Counted from the stretch's first letter, positions 8,338-22,288 are shown. The stretch: 64,000 nucleotides of DNA from Fertoeibacter niger (GCF_009380135.2 NZ_WHUT02000001.1:558001-622000), one strand, 5' to 3'. A program made the numbers and translations. Notes: a model not told the origin generated them from the sequence alone.

Positions 8338-8835
8338 TCACCACAAGTTGAGCCAGATTTCACCCCGCACCAGCCGCCAAAGCCACAGGGCTGCAAACCC
8401 CAGCGCCAGCCAGGGGCCAAAGGCCAGCGGCCGGTCGCGCTGCCCGCCATGCAGCACCAGCGCCTGCGCGATGCCCCCCAGCGCGGCAATCAGCAGCACG
8501 GCGGGCAGCGCCTGCCAGCCCAGCCAGGCCCCGGCGGCGGCAAACAGCTTGGCATCGCCCAGCCCCAGCCCCTCGACCCCGCGGCGGCGGAAATAGACCT
8601 CGCCGATGCCCGCCAGCATGCCATAGCCCAGGGCGGCACCGATCAGGTGATCGGGCCACCACGCCTGCGTCACGGCGGCCAGCGCCAACCCGGCGGCCAG
8701 CAGCGGCAGGCTCAGCGCATCGGGGATGCGGAACTGGCGCAGATCAATCAGCGTGATGGCCACCAGCACCAGCCCCAGCCCCACGCTGACCGCCAGCAGG
8801 AACAGGGTTTCGCCCGTCACCACCCGGCGCACCAA
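8338..8835 (-). CDS. A24-family prepilin peptidase-like protein (short, no methyltransferase domain)
   Basis: About 165 residues, mostly hydrophobic, with the two aspartates of A24 aspartic peptidases: IDLRQFRIPD near 31-39 and GLGLGDAKLF near 90 (the GxGD motif). The long N-terminal methylation domain of PilD is absent, as in CpaA/TadV enzymes that mature Flp-type pilins. No pilus genes are visible nearby, so it may act in trans. There is no ATG: the frame can begin at TTG 8835 or GTG at 8832 or 8823, so the exact N-terminus is uncertain. The stop lies 57 bases before the TPP-enzyme start. Confidence 0.82.
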   Translation of the reverse strand: MVRRVVTGETLFLLAVSVGLGLVLVAITLIDLRQFRIPDALSLPLLAAGLALAAVTQAWWPDHLIGAALGYGMLAGIGEVYFRRRGVEGLGLGDAKLFAAAGAWLGWQALPAVLLIAALGGIAQALVLHGGQRDRPLAFGPWLALGFAALWLWRLVRGEIWLNLW

Positions 8836-9023
8836 AGTTTATTTTCGCCAGAGCGCATCGCGTTGAAACTTCCTGTCGCCACCAGCCGTTGCATCGGTGC
8901 CGGGGATGAATTCCGAGAGGCAGGGCAGCGTTCCGTCCTGCGTCACAGCGATTCATTAAATGTTATTGCGCCCGAGCGCAAACGCACAGGGCGGTGTCTT
9001 GAACTGTCCGCATGGAGGAAGTG

Positions 9024-10679
9024 ATGAAGGCAAGAAACACGTTTCTGATCAGCACGATGCTGGCAGGCTCGGCGGCCGTGCTGGCCCCGGTTGCCATGGC
9101 GTCCAGCCACCGCGAAGCCCCCGCAATTGCCGGCATGCCCCGCGTCGACGCCACCGATTTTTACATGTTCCGCAGCTATGAGCCTGGCCGGCAGGACTAT
9201 GTGACCCTGATCGCCAACTATATCCCGGTGCAGGCCCCTTATGGCGGCCCGAATTATTTCACCATGGATACCGACGCGATCTATGAAATCCACATCGACA
9301 ATGACGGCGCTGTGGATGCCGACGGCGCGATGGAGGATATCACCTTTCAGTTCAAGTTCGAAAACGCGCTGTCAAACGACGGCAAGGGGATCGAGCTGGA
9401 CATCAACGGCACCATGGTGGGCATTCCGCTGCGCCAGGCCGGGCAGGTTGGCGTTGCGCCCAACGATGCCAACATCAACAACAACGAAACCTACCGCGTG
9501 ACGATGATCACCGGCGACCGTCGCACCGGCACGCGCACCGAACTGGGCCGCGCCAGCAACCCGGCGGTAAAATCCTTCTCCAAGCCGGTCGACAACATCG
9601 GCCTGAAAACCATCCCGGACTATGAAGCCTATGCGCGCCAGCATCAGGCGAATTTCGAAATTCCGGGCTGCGCCAACAATGGCCGCGTGTTCGTCGGCCA
9701 GCGGGCCGAGGCGTTTGCCGTGAACCTGGGCGAGATTTTTGACCTGGTGAACCTGGTGCCGATCCAGGGTGCATCAAACCCCGACTGGCCCGCCTACAAT
9801 GTCGCAGGCCCCTTCCCTGGCGGCATCACCCAGGACCGCGCCAATGACGATCTGGTGGGCAAGGCCAACGTGACCTCCATCGCGCTGGAACTGCCGATTG
9901 CCTGCATCACCGGTGACGGCAACGGCGTGATCGGCGGCTGGACCACGGCCAGCCTGCCGCAAGCCCGCCTGCTGGACCCCTCGCCCACCTATGACGCCGC
10001 AGCGTCGCAGGGCGGGGCCTATGTGCAGGTGTCGCGTCTGTCGAACCCGCTGGTGAACGAAGTGGTCATCGGGCTGAAGGACAAGAACCTGTTCAATGCG
10101 GTGGAACCGACCGCCGATGGCGCGGTGGCCACCTATGTGACCAACCCCACGCTGCCGGCGCTGCTTGACCTGCTGTTCCGTGGCGCGGTGAACGCGACGC
10201 TGGGCACCAGCATCACCAACCTCGCGCCCACCAACTTCCCGCGTCAGGATCTGGTGACGGCCTTCCTCACCGGCTTTCCGGGCGTGAACCAGCTGGCCAC
10301 GGTGACGGCTTCGGAAATGATCCGCCTGAACACCGCCATTCCCGCAACACCGCGCGGGCAGCAGAACACCTTTGGCGTGGTGGCCGAGGATCTGGCGGGC
10401 TTCCCCAACGGGCGCCGTCCGGGTGACGATACGGTGGACATCGCGCTGCGCGTGGTGATGGGGGCACTGTGCCACCCGCTGCCGCTGGGTGCTGAACTGG
10501 GCATTGCGGGTGCCGTGGAAGACACGCCAAGCGACATGGTCAACCTGGGCATCTGCGCCCCGGAAGATGCGGTTGTGGGCAATGTCGCCTTCACCGATGG
10601 CGCACCCCTGCGCGCCACGGAGCTGCAGAACGCCTTCCCCTATCTGAACGCGCCGATCCCCGGCTCGCCGAACAACTGA
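9024..10679 (+). CDS. DUF4331 domain exported protein
   Basis: 551 residues from ATG 9024, preceded at the right distance by GGAGGAAG; an in-frame ATG at 9012 overlaps that site and is rejected. The signal peptide (about 1-25, ending AMA) is followed by SSHREAPAI, PRVDATDFYMF and YIPVQAPYGGPNYF, the hallmark start of DUF4331 proteins. No catalytic motif is evident. The family is widespread and uncharacterised. The gene stands alone upstream and is followed 10 bases later by a small lipoprotein gene, with a terminator after that, so the two form a bicistronic unit acting in the periplasm. Confidence 0.88.
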   Translation: MKARNTFLISTMLAGSAAVLAPVAMASSHREAPAIAGMPRVDATDFYMFRSYEPGRQDYVTLIANYIPVQAPYGGPNYFTMDTDAIYEIHIDNDGAVDADGAMEDITFQFKFENALSNDGKGIELDINGTMVGIPLRQAGQVGVAPNDANINNNETYRVTMITGDRRTGTRTELGRASNPAVKSFSKPVDNIGLKTIPDYEAYARQHQANFEIPGCANNGRVFVGQRAEAFAVNLGEIFDLVNLVPIQGASNPDWPAYNVAGPFPGGITQDRANDDLVGKANVTSIALELPIACITGDGNGVIGGWTTASLPQARLLDPSPTYDAAASQGGAYVQVSRLSNPLVNEVVIGLKDKNLFNAVEPTADGAVATYVTNPTLPALLDLLFRGAVNATLGTSITNLAPTNFPRQDLVTAFLTGFPGVNQLATVTASEMIRLNTAIPATPRGQQNTFGVVAEDLAGFPNGRRPGDDTVDIALRVVMGALCHPLPLGAELGIAGAVEDTPSDMVNLGICAPEDAVVGNVAFTDGAPLRATELQNAFPYLNAPIPGSPNN

Positions 10680-10689
10680 GGGGATGGAC

Positions 10690-10917
10690 ATGACACGCGC
10701 ACGCAAACTGGGCTGGACGGCGGGGGTTTCCCTGCTGGCCCTGGCCGCCTGTGATGGCAGCGACGGCATCATCGGCAACCCGTCCACGCAATTCGGCAAG
10801 ATCTTCAGCGCCGCCTTTGCCGCCGACATGAACGCAGCCCCGGTCGATGATCCGCTGACGATCACCTACCGCGGCACCACAGGCCCCAGCCTGACAGAGG
10901 CGCCCCTCGACCTTTGA
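10690..10917 (+). CDS. Small predicted lipoprotein downstream of the DUF4331 gene
   Basis: 75 residues from ATG 10690, with GAGGGG six bases upstream; an ATG at 10684 would abut the ribosome site. A basic N-terminus and hydrophobic run end in the lipobox LALAAC, making C21 the lipidated residue. The mature part is about 55 residues, with no domain I recognise. The short gap after the DUF4331 gene and the shared terminator suggest a functional pair. Confidence 0.75.
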   Translation: MTRARKLGWTAGVSLLALAACDGSDGIIGNPSTQFGKIFSAAFAADMNAAPVDDPLTITYRGTTGPSLTEAPLDL

Positions 10918-10941
10918 GCGGTTGACACTGTAGCGATTTCG

Positions 10942-10971
10942 AAAAGGCGGCAGGGCAACCTGCCGCCTTTT
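10942..10971. terminator. Strong bidirectional terminator between lipoprotein gene and recG
   Basis: A perfect 13-bp stem (AAAAGGCGGCAGG pairing with CCTGCCGCCTTTT) closes a GCAA tetraloop, with A's on one side and T's on the other, so it can end transcription from both strands. It sits between the convergent ends of the lipoprotein gene (10917) and recG (10980). Confidence 0.9.
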
Positions 10972-10979
10972 CGCATCGG

Positions 10980-15244
<4,265 letters not shown>

Positions 15245-15958
15245 TCAGGCACCGATGGCAAAGCGGCGTTCGACATCGGCGGGGGCGGGATCACGCAGCA
15301 CATAGCCCCGGCCCCAGACGGTTTCGATGTAATTCTGCCCACCCGTCGCCTCAGCCAGTTTCTTGCGCAATTTGCAGATGAAAACGTCGATGATCTTCAG
15401 CTCCGGCTCATCCATACCGCCGTAAAGGTGGTTAAGGAACATCTCCTTGGTCAGCGTGGTGCCCTTGCGCAGGCTGAGAAGCTCCAGCATCTGATATTCC
15501 TTTCCGGTCAGATGCACGGTCTTGCCATCCACATCCACCGTCTTGGCATCCAGATTGACGCAGACCTTTCCGGTGCGAATCACCGATTGCGCATGGCCCT
15601 TGGACCGGCGGATGATGGCGTGGATGCGCGCCACCAGTTCCTCGCGGTGAAACGGCTTGGTCATGTAATCATCGGCACCAAAGCCGAAGCCCTTGATTTT
15701 GTTTTCGTTATCATCCTGCCCCGACAGGATGAGGATCGGCGTTTCGATGCGGGCCAGCCGCAACTGGCGCAGCACCTCATGCCCGCTCATGTCCGGCAGG
15801 TTCAGATCAAGCAGGATCAGGTCGTAATCATAAAGCTTGGCCAGATCGATGCCATCCTCGCCCAGATCGGTGCAATAGACGTTGAGATTGGCATGGGTCA
15901 GCATCAATTCGATGCTGCGCGATGTTGTCGGATCATCCTCGACCAGAAGAATACGCAT
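15245..15958 (-). CDS. ctrA: Cell-cycle response regulator CtrA
   Basis: 237 residues from the ATG giving the standard [12 protein letters not shown] start. The receiver domain has the phosphorylated D51 ([10 protein letters not shown]) and the lysine in MTKPFHREE. The OmpR-type winged helix includes [12 protein letters not shown] and the very conserved [15 protein letters not shown] and [10 protein letters not shown]. CtrA is the master regulator of alphaproteobacterial cell cycle; in Rhodobacterales it mainly controls motility, gene-transfer agent and related traits. Upstream lie the sciP gene on the same strand and a CtrA-box-like palindrome at 16013-16027, consistent with autoregulation. 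Confidence 0.97.
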   Translation of the reverse strand: MRILLVEDDPTTSRSIELMLTHANLNVYCTDLGEDGIDLAKLYDYDLILLDLNLPDMSGHEVLRQLRLARIETPILILSGQDDNENKIKGFGFGADDYMTKPFHREELVARIHAIIRRSKGHAQSVIRTGKVCVNLDAKTVDVDGKTVHLTGKEYQMLELLSLRKGTTLTKEMFLNHLYGGMDEPELKIIDVFICKLRKKLAEATGGQNYIETVWGRGYVLRDPAPADVERRFAIGA

Positions 15959-16012
15959 CTTGAAAAAATCTCCGCGACGCCCTTGTTCATCAACAATACT
16001 GGCGGTCAATGG

Positions 16013-16027
16013 TTAATCACGGGTTAC
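16013..16027. promoter_or_regulatory. CtrA-box-like site upstream of ctrA
   Basis: The sequence TTAAT-N5-GTTAC matches the palindromic CtrA consensus TTAAC-N5-GTTAA with two differences and correct half-site spacing. The left half is also part of TTAACCAT on the minus strand, an extended CtrA half-site. It lies 55 bases upstream of the ctrA start. Binding is inferred. Confidence 0.5.
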
Positions 16028-16054
16028 TCTCGCAGAGCGCGTGGGAAAAACAAT

Positions 16055-16339
16055 TTAAAGTTGCCGATACTTTTGTAGCATGGTCACCTTCAGGGCCTTT
16101 TCGCCATGGGCCTCGACCGCCGACCGCCACAGCGCGAATTCCTCGGCAGAAAGCGCATACCGCTCCAGTGCGTCGGCCTCGGAGATCAGACCGTGCTGCA
16201 CCGCCTTTACCACCACCGCCTTGCGGCTGGCCACCCACCGCCGCGTATCGGTGGGCGGCAGGTCGGCCCGGCTGAGAACCGAGCCGTCGGGCAGCGTCAC
16301 CTGACGCGGCCCATCCACACGTTTGAGATACATCACCAT
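16055..16339 (-). CDS. sciP: SciP-type CtrA inhibitory protein (DUF1153)
   Basis: 94 residues. The core TRRWVASRKAVVVKAVQHG, followed by the helix-turn-helix-like LISEADALERYALSAEEF and the C-terminal LQKYRQL, matches the DUF1153 family, whose Caulobacter member SciP binds CtrA and blocks activation of its promoters. It sits 96 bases upstream of ctrA on the same strand, an arrangement that fits a feedback pair. A CtrA-box-like site lies 53 bases upstream of its start. Either Met 1 or Met 3 may be the start. Confidence 0.92.
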   Translation of the reverse strand: MVMYLKRVDGPRQVTLPDGSVLSRADLPPTDTRRWVASRKAVVVKAVQHGLISEADALERYALSAEEFALWRSAVEAHGEKALKVTMLQKYRQL

Positions 16340-16391
16340 TCCCCCGCAGATCCCGGGTTGCCCTCACCGGGGGCAGTCTGGCGCAACAGGC

Positions 16392-16406
16392 TTAACAGCC
16401 CGTGAA
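16392..16406. promoter_or_regulatory. CtrA-box-like site between sciP and mnmA
   Basis: TTAAC-N5-GTGAA differs from the CtrA consensus TTAAC-N5-GTTAA at one base. It lies in the divergent gap, 53 bases before sciP and 86 bases before mnmA. CtrA activates sciP in Caulobacter, so control of sciP is the likelier role; this is inference from motif and location. Confidence 0.5.
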
Positions 16407-16491
16407 ACCGGGGGGTTGAGAATGGCGGGCATTTTCATATATTCCACGGTGAAAGCCGCAATGCGGCCACCTTTCCCCCACAGGTCTGCCC

Positions 16492-17631
16492 ATGTCGCTT
16501 GATCATCCGCTGAATTCATTGGGCTTTGCCAAGCCGCCCGCCGCCACGCGGGTGGTGGTGGCGATGTCGGGCGGGGTGGACAGTTCGGTTGTGGCCGCCC
16601 AACTGGCCGAAGAGGGCTATGATGTGGTCGGCGTGACCTTGCAGCTTTACGACCATGGCGCGGCGCTGGCCAAGAAGGGCGCTTGCTGTGCGGGCCGTGA
16701 CATCCATGATGCGCGCCGCGTGGCCGAGGCGATGGGCTTTCCGCATTACGTGCTGGATTACGAGAACACTTTCCGCGCGGCGGTGATGGATGATTTCGCC
16801 GATGCCTATCTGGCGGGGGCAACGCCGGTGCCCTGCATCCGCTGCAACGAACGGGTGAAGTTCAAGGATCTGCTGCAAACCGCCCGTGATCTGGATGCCG
16901 ATTGCATGGCGACGGGCCATTACATCCAGCGCAAGCTGGGGGCCGAGGGGCCGGAACTTCATTGCGCAACAGATGCTGCGCGCGATCAAAGCTATTTCCT
17001 GTTTTCCACCACGGCAGAACAGCTGGATTACCTGCGCTTTCCCCTGGGCCACCTTGCGTCAAAGGCCGAAACCCGGGCGCTGGCCGCACGCTATGGCCTG
17101 GCCGTGGCCGACAAGCCCGACAGCCAGGACATCTGTTTCGTGCCCAACGGCAATTATGCTGCGGTGATCGAAAAACTGCGCCCCGGTGCGGCCGAACCGG
17201 GCGAGATTGTCGATCTGGCGGGCCATGTGCTGGGCACGCATCGCGGCGTGATCCATTACACGATCGGGCAGCGCAAGGGGTTGGGCATCGGCGGCCTTGG
17301 CGACCCCCTGTATGTGGTGCGGCTGGACCCTGATGCGCGGCGCGTGGTGGTCGGGCCGAAAGAGGCGTTGTCCACCCGCGTGATCCCCGTGCGGGAGATC
17401 AACTGGCTGGGCGATGCGGCGTTTGACAGCGTGGCGGAACGGCATGTGATGGTGAAGGTGCGCTCCACCCGCGCGCCCCGGCCCGCGGTGATCCGGCCCC
17501 TGTCGGCGACCGAGGCCGAGGTGGAGCTGCTGGCCCCCGAAGATGGCGTGTCGGCGGGGCAGGCCTGCGTGTTCTATGCGCCCGAAGGCTCACGCATTCT
17601 GGGCGGCGGGTGGATCTGGCGGGGTCGGTAA
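16492..17631 (+). CDS. mnmA: tRNA-specific 2-thiouridylase MnmA
   Basis: 379 residues. The PP-loop motif SGGVDSS (26-32) binds ATP. The two catalytic cysteines are C118 (in [10 protein letters not shown]) and C215 ([11 protein letters not shown]), and [14 protein letters not shown] marks the central domain. The enzyme adds sulfur to C2 of U34 in Lys, Glu and Gln tRNAs. The gene is monocistronic, divergent from sciP, and followed by a copy of the dispersed hairpin element. Confidence 0.96.
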   Translation: MSLDHPLNSLGFAKPPAATRVVVAMSGGVDSSVVAAQLAEEGYDVVGVTLQLYDHGAALAKKGACCAGRDIHDARRVAEAMGFPHYVLDYENTFRAAVMDDFADAYLAGATPVPCIRCNERVKFKDLLQTARDLDADCMATGHYIQRKLGAEGPELHCATDAARDQSYFLFSTTAEQLDYLRFPLGHLASKAETRALAARYGLAVADKPDSQDICFVPNGNYAAVIEKLRPGAAEPGEIVDLAGHVLGTHRGVIHYTIGQRKGLGIGGLGDPLYVVRLDPDARRVVVGPKEALSTRVIPVREINWLGDAAFDSVAERHVMVKVRSTRAPRPAVIRPLSATEAEVELLAPEDGVSAGQACVFYAPEGSRILGGGWIWRGR

Positions 17632-17654
17632 ACCACTGATCTTCAAGACTGATT

Positions 17655-17709
17655 TCTTACTGGCCCAAGTATCCCTCGGGGGTCTGGGGGTGTGAAACCC
17701 CCAGCCGCC
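17655..17709 (-). repeat. Dispersed hairpin element, copy A
   Basis: Read on the minus strand: a GGGGGT-TTCAC-ACCCCC hairpin, then AGACCCCCGAG, the core GGATACTT, and a CCAGTAAG tail. It lies just past the 3' end of the gamma carbonic anhydrase gene, between it and the mnmA end. The same order of parts recurs at six other intergenic sites of this window. Confidence 0.8.
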
Positions 17710-17731
17710 TGCAACCAATGCAGCGTGGGCC

Positions 17732-18250
17732 TCATGCCTCTGCCAGCCCCGCCCGGAACCGCCGCATGTTGGCCGCATATCCTGCCGCCGAGGCCAGCAG
17801 GCGGGCGCGCGCCGCGTCATCCAGCAGGCGCACCACCTTGCCCGGCGCACCCATCACAAGGCTGCCATCGGGAATTTCCTTGCCTTCGGTGATCAGCGCA
17901 CCGGCCCCGATCAGGCAGCCGCGCCCGATTCTTGCCCCGTTCAGCACCGTGGCCCCCATGCCGATCAGTGATCCCGCGCCGATGGTGCAGCCGTGCAGCA
18001 TGGCCTTGTGGCCGATGGTGCAATCCTCGCCGATGCTCAGCGGATAACCCCAGTCGGTGTGCAGCACGCAGTTTTCCTGAACATTGCTGCGCGCACCCAC
18101 ATGGATCGGTTCGTTGTCGCCGCGCAGGGTGGCACCGAACCAGACGGATGCCCCCTCCTCCAGCACCACCCGGCCGATCACATTGGCATCGGGCGCAACC
18201 CATGTGTCGGGGTGCATTTCAGGGGCAATCCCGTCAAGCGCATAGATCAT
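17732..18250 (-). CDS. Gamma carbonic anhydrase-family hexapeptide-repeat protein
   Basis: 172 residues of left-handed beta-helix hexapeptide repeats ([22 protein letters not shown], then [15 protein letters not shown] and GMGATVLNG). Metal-binding histidines sit in the [10 protein letters not shown] segment, as in Cam/YrdA/PaaY proteins. Family members are zinc- or iron-dependent carbonic anhydrases or acyl-group proteins of unknown substrate. The start overlaps the gmk stop, so this is the last gene of a yicC-gmk operon, a location that says little about its role. Confidence 0.9.
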   Translation of the reverse strand: MIYALDGIAPEMHPDTWVAPDANVIGRVVLEEGASVWFGATLRGDNEPIHVGARSNVQENCVLHTDWGYPLSIGEDCTIGHKAMLHGCTIGAGSLIGMGATVLNGARIGRGCLIGAGALITEGKEIPDGSLVMGAPGKVVRLLDDAARARLLASAAGYAANMRRFRAGLAEA

Positions 18251-18912
18251 CTGAGGTCAAACTCCCGGTTCAGGCCGCGCACAAGGTCGCTCAGCCCGGG
18301 CTGGCGGTCCCGGCGCAGGCGTTCGGCGGTCAGAATGCTTTTCAGCGCCGCTTCGGATGTATCCAGACTGTCGTTTACTAACACATAGTCATATTCCGCC
18401 CAATGGCTGATCTCGTCGCGGCTTTTCGCCATGCGGCCTGCGATCACGGCGTCGCTGTCTTGCGCGCGGCCGCGCAGGCGGCGTTCCAGCTCGGGGATCG
18501 ATGGCGGCAGGATGAACACCGACACCACATCGCGGCCCAGCACCGAATTCCTGATCTGCTGGCCACCCTGCCAGTCGATGTCGAACAATGTGTCGCGCCC
18601 CTCGGCCATCGCCTGTTCCACCGGGGCCTTGGGCGAGCCATAGAAATTGCCGAACACCTCGGCATGTTCCAGCATTTCGCCCGCGTCGATCAGCGCCTGA
18701 AAGGCGGCACGGTCGCGGAAATAATACTCGCGCCCGTCCTGTTCGCCGGGTCGCGGCGCGCGCGTGGTGGCCGACACCGAAAACCGGATCGTCGGATCCC
18801 AGCCCATCAGCCGTTTCGCCAGCGTCGATTTGCCGGCACCCGAGGGCGAGGACAGGATAAGCAAAAGCCCCCTGCGGTTGGGCGTGCCAGAGCGGTCATC
18901 GGGCATGGTCAT
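18247..18912 (-). CDS. gmk: Guanylate kinase
   Basis: 221 residues. P-loop [10 protein letters not shown] (21-30), the GMP-binding segment [16 protein letters not shown] and YYFRDRAAF, and [12 protein letters not shown] identify guanylate kinase, which phosphorylates GMP to GDP. A short disordered N-terminal extension precedes GLLLILSS. It overlaps yicC upstream and the gamma carbonic anhydrase gene downstream by 4 bases each, indicating translational coupling. The yicC-gmk pairing is common in bacteria. Confidence 0.97.
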   Translation of the reverse strand: MTMPDDRSGTPNRRGLLLILSSPSGAGKSTLAKRLMGWDPTIRFSVSATTRAPRPGEQDGREYYFRDRAAFQALIDAGEMLEHAEVFGNFYGSPKAPVEQAMAEGRDTLFDIDWQGGQQIRNSVLGRDVVSVFILPPSIPELERRLRGRAQDSDAVIAGRMAKSRDEISHWAEYDYVLVNDSLDTSEAALKSILTAERLRRDRQPGLSDLVRGLNREFDLR

Positions 18913-19802
18913 TCCACGTTCTGAACCTGTTCGCGCATCTGATCTATCACGGTTTTCAGGTCAAGCCCGATGCGGGTCAGCGCCAATGCCTGTGCCTTGG
19001 AACACAGTGTATTGGCCTCGCGCATGAATTCCTGCATCAGGAAATCCAGCTTGCGGCCCACCGGGGCGGGGTCGGCCAGCAGCGCGCGGGCAGCGGTCAC
19101 ATGGGCGGCCAGCCGGTCCAGTTCCTCGGTCACGTCGGCTTTCACCGCCAAGAGCGCCAGTTCCTGCGCCAGCCGTGTCGAGTCTGCGCCTTCGGCATTG
19201 GCCAGCACCCGGGCAAGCTGGGCTTGCAACTGCGCCGCAGCCTCACCCGCGCGGGCGGCGGCGGCGGTCTGCGCCTCGGCGGTCAGTGCGGCGATCCGGT
19301 CAAGCTGCGCGGCCACCACCTGCGCCAGTGCCGCCCCTTCGGCGGCGCGCATCGCGTTGAATTCGGACAGCAATGCGGGCAGATCGGCCAGCAGCGCATC
19401 GCGCAGCGGTGCGGTATCCTCGACCGCCTGTGCATTGTCCAGCACACCGCGCAGGCCCAGCACATCGGCCTGGCTGGCCTGTGCCAGCGTCACACCCGCC
19501 GCCATGGCGGCCTGTTCCACTTCGGCCAGCGCACGCAGCATGGCCGCCAGCATGCCGGGGTTCACGCGCGGGCCCTCTACAGACTCGCCGCCCTCACGCG
19601 CCAGACGCAGCGACAGGCTCACATTGCCACGCCCGATGCCGCGGCCCAATGCCGCGCGCAGCCCCGCCTCCAGCCCGTCGATGCCTTCAGGCAGGCGCAG
19701 CCGCAGATCCAGCCCCTTGCCGTTCACCGACCGGATGTCCCAGGCCCAGACATGGCCCGCACCAGCCCCCTTGCGGGTGGCAAAGCCGGTCATAGAGGTC
19801 AT
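18909..19802 (-). CDS. yicC: YicC/YloC-family endoribonuclease
   Basis: 297 residues from the ATG giving the family start MTSMTGFA; the frame is open further upstream but without conservation. The N-terminal YicC domain includes [20 protein letters not shown], and the C-terminal DUF1732 domain ends with [15 protein letters not shown] and the helix [16 protein letters not shown]. Homologues have endoribonuclease activity in RNA turnover. It heads the yicC-gmk operon. The 259-bp region upstream is shared with the divergent PAS-domain gene and holds a CtrA-box-like site. Confidence 0.93.
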   Translation of the reverse strand: MTSMTGFATRKGAGAGHVWAWDIRSVNGKGLDLRLRLPEGIDGLEAGLRAALGRGIGRGNVSLSLRLAREGGESVEGPRVNPGMLAAMLRALAEVEQAAMAAGVTLAQASQADVLGLRGVLDNAQAVEDTAPLRDALLADLPALLSEFNAMRAAEGAALAQVVAAQLDRIAALTAEAQTAAAARAGEAAAQLQAQLARVLANAEGADSTRLAQELALLAVKADVTEELDRLAAHVTAARALLADPAPVGRKLDFLMQEFMREANTLCSKAQALALTRIGLDLKTVIDQMREQVQNVE

Positions 19803-19883
19803 CATGCGGCGTCCTTCCGGCCCTACGGGGGCCATTTACCAACGGTTGAGAATCTTGCCCCGAATCCTCGGGCCAGGTGTAGT

Positions 19884-19898
19884 TTAACGATTGGGTAA
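19884..19898. promoter_or_regulatory. CtrA-box-like site in the yicC/PAS-gene divergent region
   Basis: TTAAC-N5-GGTAA differs from the CtrA consensus TTAAC-N5-GTTAA at one base. A second half-site, GGTTAACC, lies 16 bases downstream (19914-19921). It is 82 bases upstream of yicC and 164 bases upstream of the PAS gene. Rhodobacterales CtrA regulons often include PAS and signalling proteins, so the PAS gene is the likelier target; this is inference. Confidence 0.45.
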
Positions 19899-20061
19899 CA
19901 GGTCTTGCTTTACGGTTAACCCTGAAAGGCCAAGCCCGGTGCACACCTGCCAGACCAAGGCCGGCAGGGGCGGCCTAGCAGAGCCGGCGGGGTTGCGGCA
20001 AGGCCTTGCGGGCAGGTGCCGCAAGGCCGCGCGACAGGAAGACAGCAAGGGAAAGGTGACG

Positions 20062-20703
20062 ATGACAGGGGCCACACGTTTCGCAGCCATCGCACAGGTC
20101 AGGGCCTATTGGGAGGGTCTGCGCCGCGGCAACGACCTGCCGCTGCGCTCGGCCATCGACCCGCGTGGCATCGAAGGCGCGCTGGAACAGGCCTTCCTGC
20201 TGGAACGCATCGCGCCCGGCCTGGCGCGGTTCCGGCTGGCGGGCATGACACTCAGCGACCTGATGGGCATGGATGTGCGCGGCATGCCGCTGTCGGCCAT
20301 GCTGGACCCTAGTGCGCGGCTGCGGCTGGCAAGTGTGCTTGAGCAGGTGTTCCGTGAACCGGCCGCGCTGGACCTGAGCCTTGAGGCCGACCGGGGCATC
20401 GGGCGGCCCGCGCTGGAGGGGCGCATGCTGATCATGCCGGTGCGGGGTGACAGTGGCGCGGAACTGGCGCTGGGATGTCTGGCCACCGAAGGGCTGGTCG
20501 GCCGCAGCCCGCGGCGCTTTCATATTGCCCGCGCCTTGCTGGAGCCTTTGGCCCCCGCCAGCCCATCGGGGCCGGTCGCCCTGCCCCGCCAACCGGTTGC
20601 CGGTCTGGCAGATCCGCCCCGCTTGTTCCTGCGCCGCACCGATCCGCCGCCCCCCCGCACCACAGGCCGCGCGCATCTGCGGTTGGTGCGGCCCGACGAA
20701 TAG
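20062..20703 (+). CDS. PAS domain-containing protein (PAS_5 type)
   Basis: 213 residues from ATG 20062, with AAGGGAAAGG upstream. The N-terminal two thirds match the alphaproteobacterial PAS_5 family: LRRGNDLPLRSAIDPRGIE, then FLLERIAPGLARFRLAG and LMGMDVRGMPLSAM. No output domain is attached. The last 50 residues are Pro/Arg-rich and probably disordered. Such stand-alone PAS proteins likely act as sensors or adaptors. A CtrA-box-like site upstream and a terminator downstream make it a single-gene unit. Confidence 0.8.
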   Translation: MTGATRFAAIAQVRAYWEGLRRGNDLPLRSAIDPRGIEGALEQAFLLERIAPGLARFRLAGMTLSDLMGMDVRGMPLSAMLDPSARLRLASVLEQVFREPAALDLSLEADRGIGRPALEGRMLIMPVRGDSGAELALGCLATEGLVGRSPRRFHIARALLEPLAPASPSGPVALPRQPVAGLADPPRLFLRRTDPPPPRTTGRAHLRLVRPDE

Positions 20704-20729
20704 CGCGCGGGTCATCGCCGGACAGCAAA

Positions 20730-20752
20730 AAACCCGGCGCAAGGCCGGGTTT
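20730..20752. terminator. Terminator between the PAS gene and DAHP synthase gene
   Basis: A 9-bp perfect stem (AAACCCGGC with GCCGGGTTT) around a GCAAG loop, preceded by an A-run and ending in T's, lies between convergent gene ends at 20703 and 20776. It can serve both directions. Confidence 0.85.
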
Positions 20753-20775
20753 CTGGCGTCATTCCAAAGCGTGCC

Positions 20776-22146
20776 TTACAATGCCATGCGCCGCGCGCTG
20801 GCACGCAGGCCCGACAGTTCCTCGGCCACCAGAAACGCAAGTTCCAGCGATTGCGAGGCGTTCAGGCGTGGGTCGCAGGCGGTGTGGTAACGGTCTGACA
20901 GATCCTCATCCGTCACCGCGCGCAGGCCCCCGGTGCATTCGGTCACATCCTTGCCGGTCATCTCGAAATGCACGCCGCCGGGGATCGTGCCCTCGGCCTT
21001 GTGGATGGCAAAGAACTCGCGCACCTCGCGCAGCACCGATTCAAACGGCCGGGTTTTATAACCCGAGGCCGCCTTGATCGTGTTGCCATGCATCGGGTCG
21101 CAGGACCACAGCACATTGGCGCCTTCCTGTTGCACCGCCTTGATCAGGCGCGGCAGGTTGTCGCCCACCTTGCCCGCGCCAAAGCGTGCGATCAGCGTCA
21201 GACGCCCGGCCTCGTTTTCCGGGTTCAGCTTGGCCATCAGGATTTTCAGATCGTCCGCCGTGGTGGTCGGCCCGCACTTCAGGCCAATCGGGTTCTGCAC
21301 GCCCCGGCAGAATTCCACATGCGCGCCGTCCGGCTGCCGCGTGCGGTCGCCGATCCAGATCATATGGCCCGACCCCGCCACTGGCACGCCGGTGATGCTG
21401 TCGATGCGGCACAGCGCCTCTTCATATTCCAGCAGCAGCGCCTCGTGGCTGGTGTAGAATTCCACGCTGGACAGGGTATGCGCCGTATCGGCATTCACCC
21501 CGGCAGCATTCATGAAATCCAGCGCGTCCGAGATGCGGTTGGAAAGCTCGCGGTAACGCTCGGCCTTGTCCTGATCGGAAAAGCCCAGCGTCCAGGCATG
21601 CACCCGGTGGATGTCGGCGAAACCGCCGGTCGAGAAGGCGCGTAGCAGGTTCAGGCTGGCCGCCGCCTGGGTATAGGCCTGCAACATGCGCTGCGGGTCG
21701 GGCCGGCGCGCCTCGGGCGTCGCGTCAAAGCCGTTGATGATGTCGCCCCGGTAGCTGGGCAGTTCCACGCCGCCAATCACCTCGGTCGGGGCAGAGCGCG
21801 GCTTGGCGAACTGCCCGGCCATCCGGCCCACCTTGATCACCGGCACCTTGGCGCCGTAGGTCAGGACAACGGCCATCTGCAGCATCACGCGGAACGTGTC
21901 GCGGATGTTGTCGGCGCTGAATTCGGCAAAGCTCTCGGCGCAGTCGCCGCCCTGCAACAGAAACGCCTTGCCCTCGGACGCCAGCGCCAGCTGCTTCTTC
22001 AGCCGCCGCGCCTCGCCCGCAAAGACCAGCGGCGGATATTTCGCCAGTTGCGCCTCGACCGCGTTCAGCGCGGCCGCGTCGGTATAATCCGGCATCTGCA
22101 CGCGGGGCTTCAAACGCCAGTCCGATTTCATCCAGCCCTTGGTCAT
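20776..22146 (-). CDS. Class II 3-deoxy-7-phosphoheptulonate synthase (DAHP synthase)
   Basis: 456 residues from the ATG giving [14 protein letters not shown], the usual length and start for class II (plant-type) enzymes; a longer upstream frame runs into the divergent regulator gene. Motifs are [14 protein letters not shown] (metal-ligand C69), [33 protein letters not shown] and [15 protein letters not shown]. It catalyses the first step of the shikimate pathway from PEP and erythrose-4-phosphate. It is transcribed alone, divergent from the GlxA-type regulator across 142 bp. Confidence 0.95.
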   Translation of the reverse strand: MTKGWMKSDWRLKPRVQMPDYTDAAALNAVEAQLAKYPPLVFAGEARRLKKQLALASEGKAFLLQGGDCAESFAEFSADNIRDTFRVMLQMAVVLTYGAKVPVIKVGRMAGQFAKPRSAPTEVIGGVELPSYRGDIINGFDATPEARRPDPQRMLQAYTQAAASLNLLRAFSTGGFADIHRVHAWTLGFSDQDKAERYRELSNRISDALDFMNAAGVNADTAHTLSSVEFYTSHEALLLEYEEALCRIDSITGVPVAGSGHMIWIGDRTRQPDGAHVEFCRGVQNPIGLKCGPTTTADDLKILMAKLNPENEAGRLTLIARFGAGKVGDNLPRLIKAVQQEGANVLWSCDPMHGNTIKAASGYKTRPFESVLREVREFFAIHKAEGTIPGGVHFEMTGKDVTECTGGLRAVTDEDLSDRYHTACDPRLNASQSLELAFLVAEELSGLRASARRMAL

Positions 22147-22288
22147 GGCTCGTCTCCGAAGGTTAGCAGTATCGGCGCGGTATAAGGAAAGCGGCGCGGA
22201 ATGCAAAGGGTGAAACCCCGCGATACCGCTTGAAGGTGCCCGCGATTCCTGCTTGCTTGCACCGATAACGACGCAGACAGGTCGCAAG

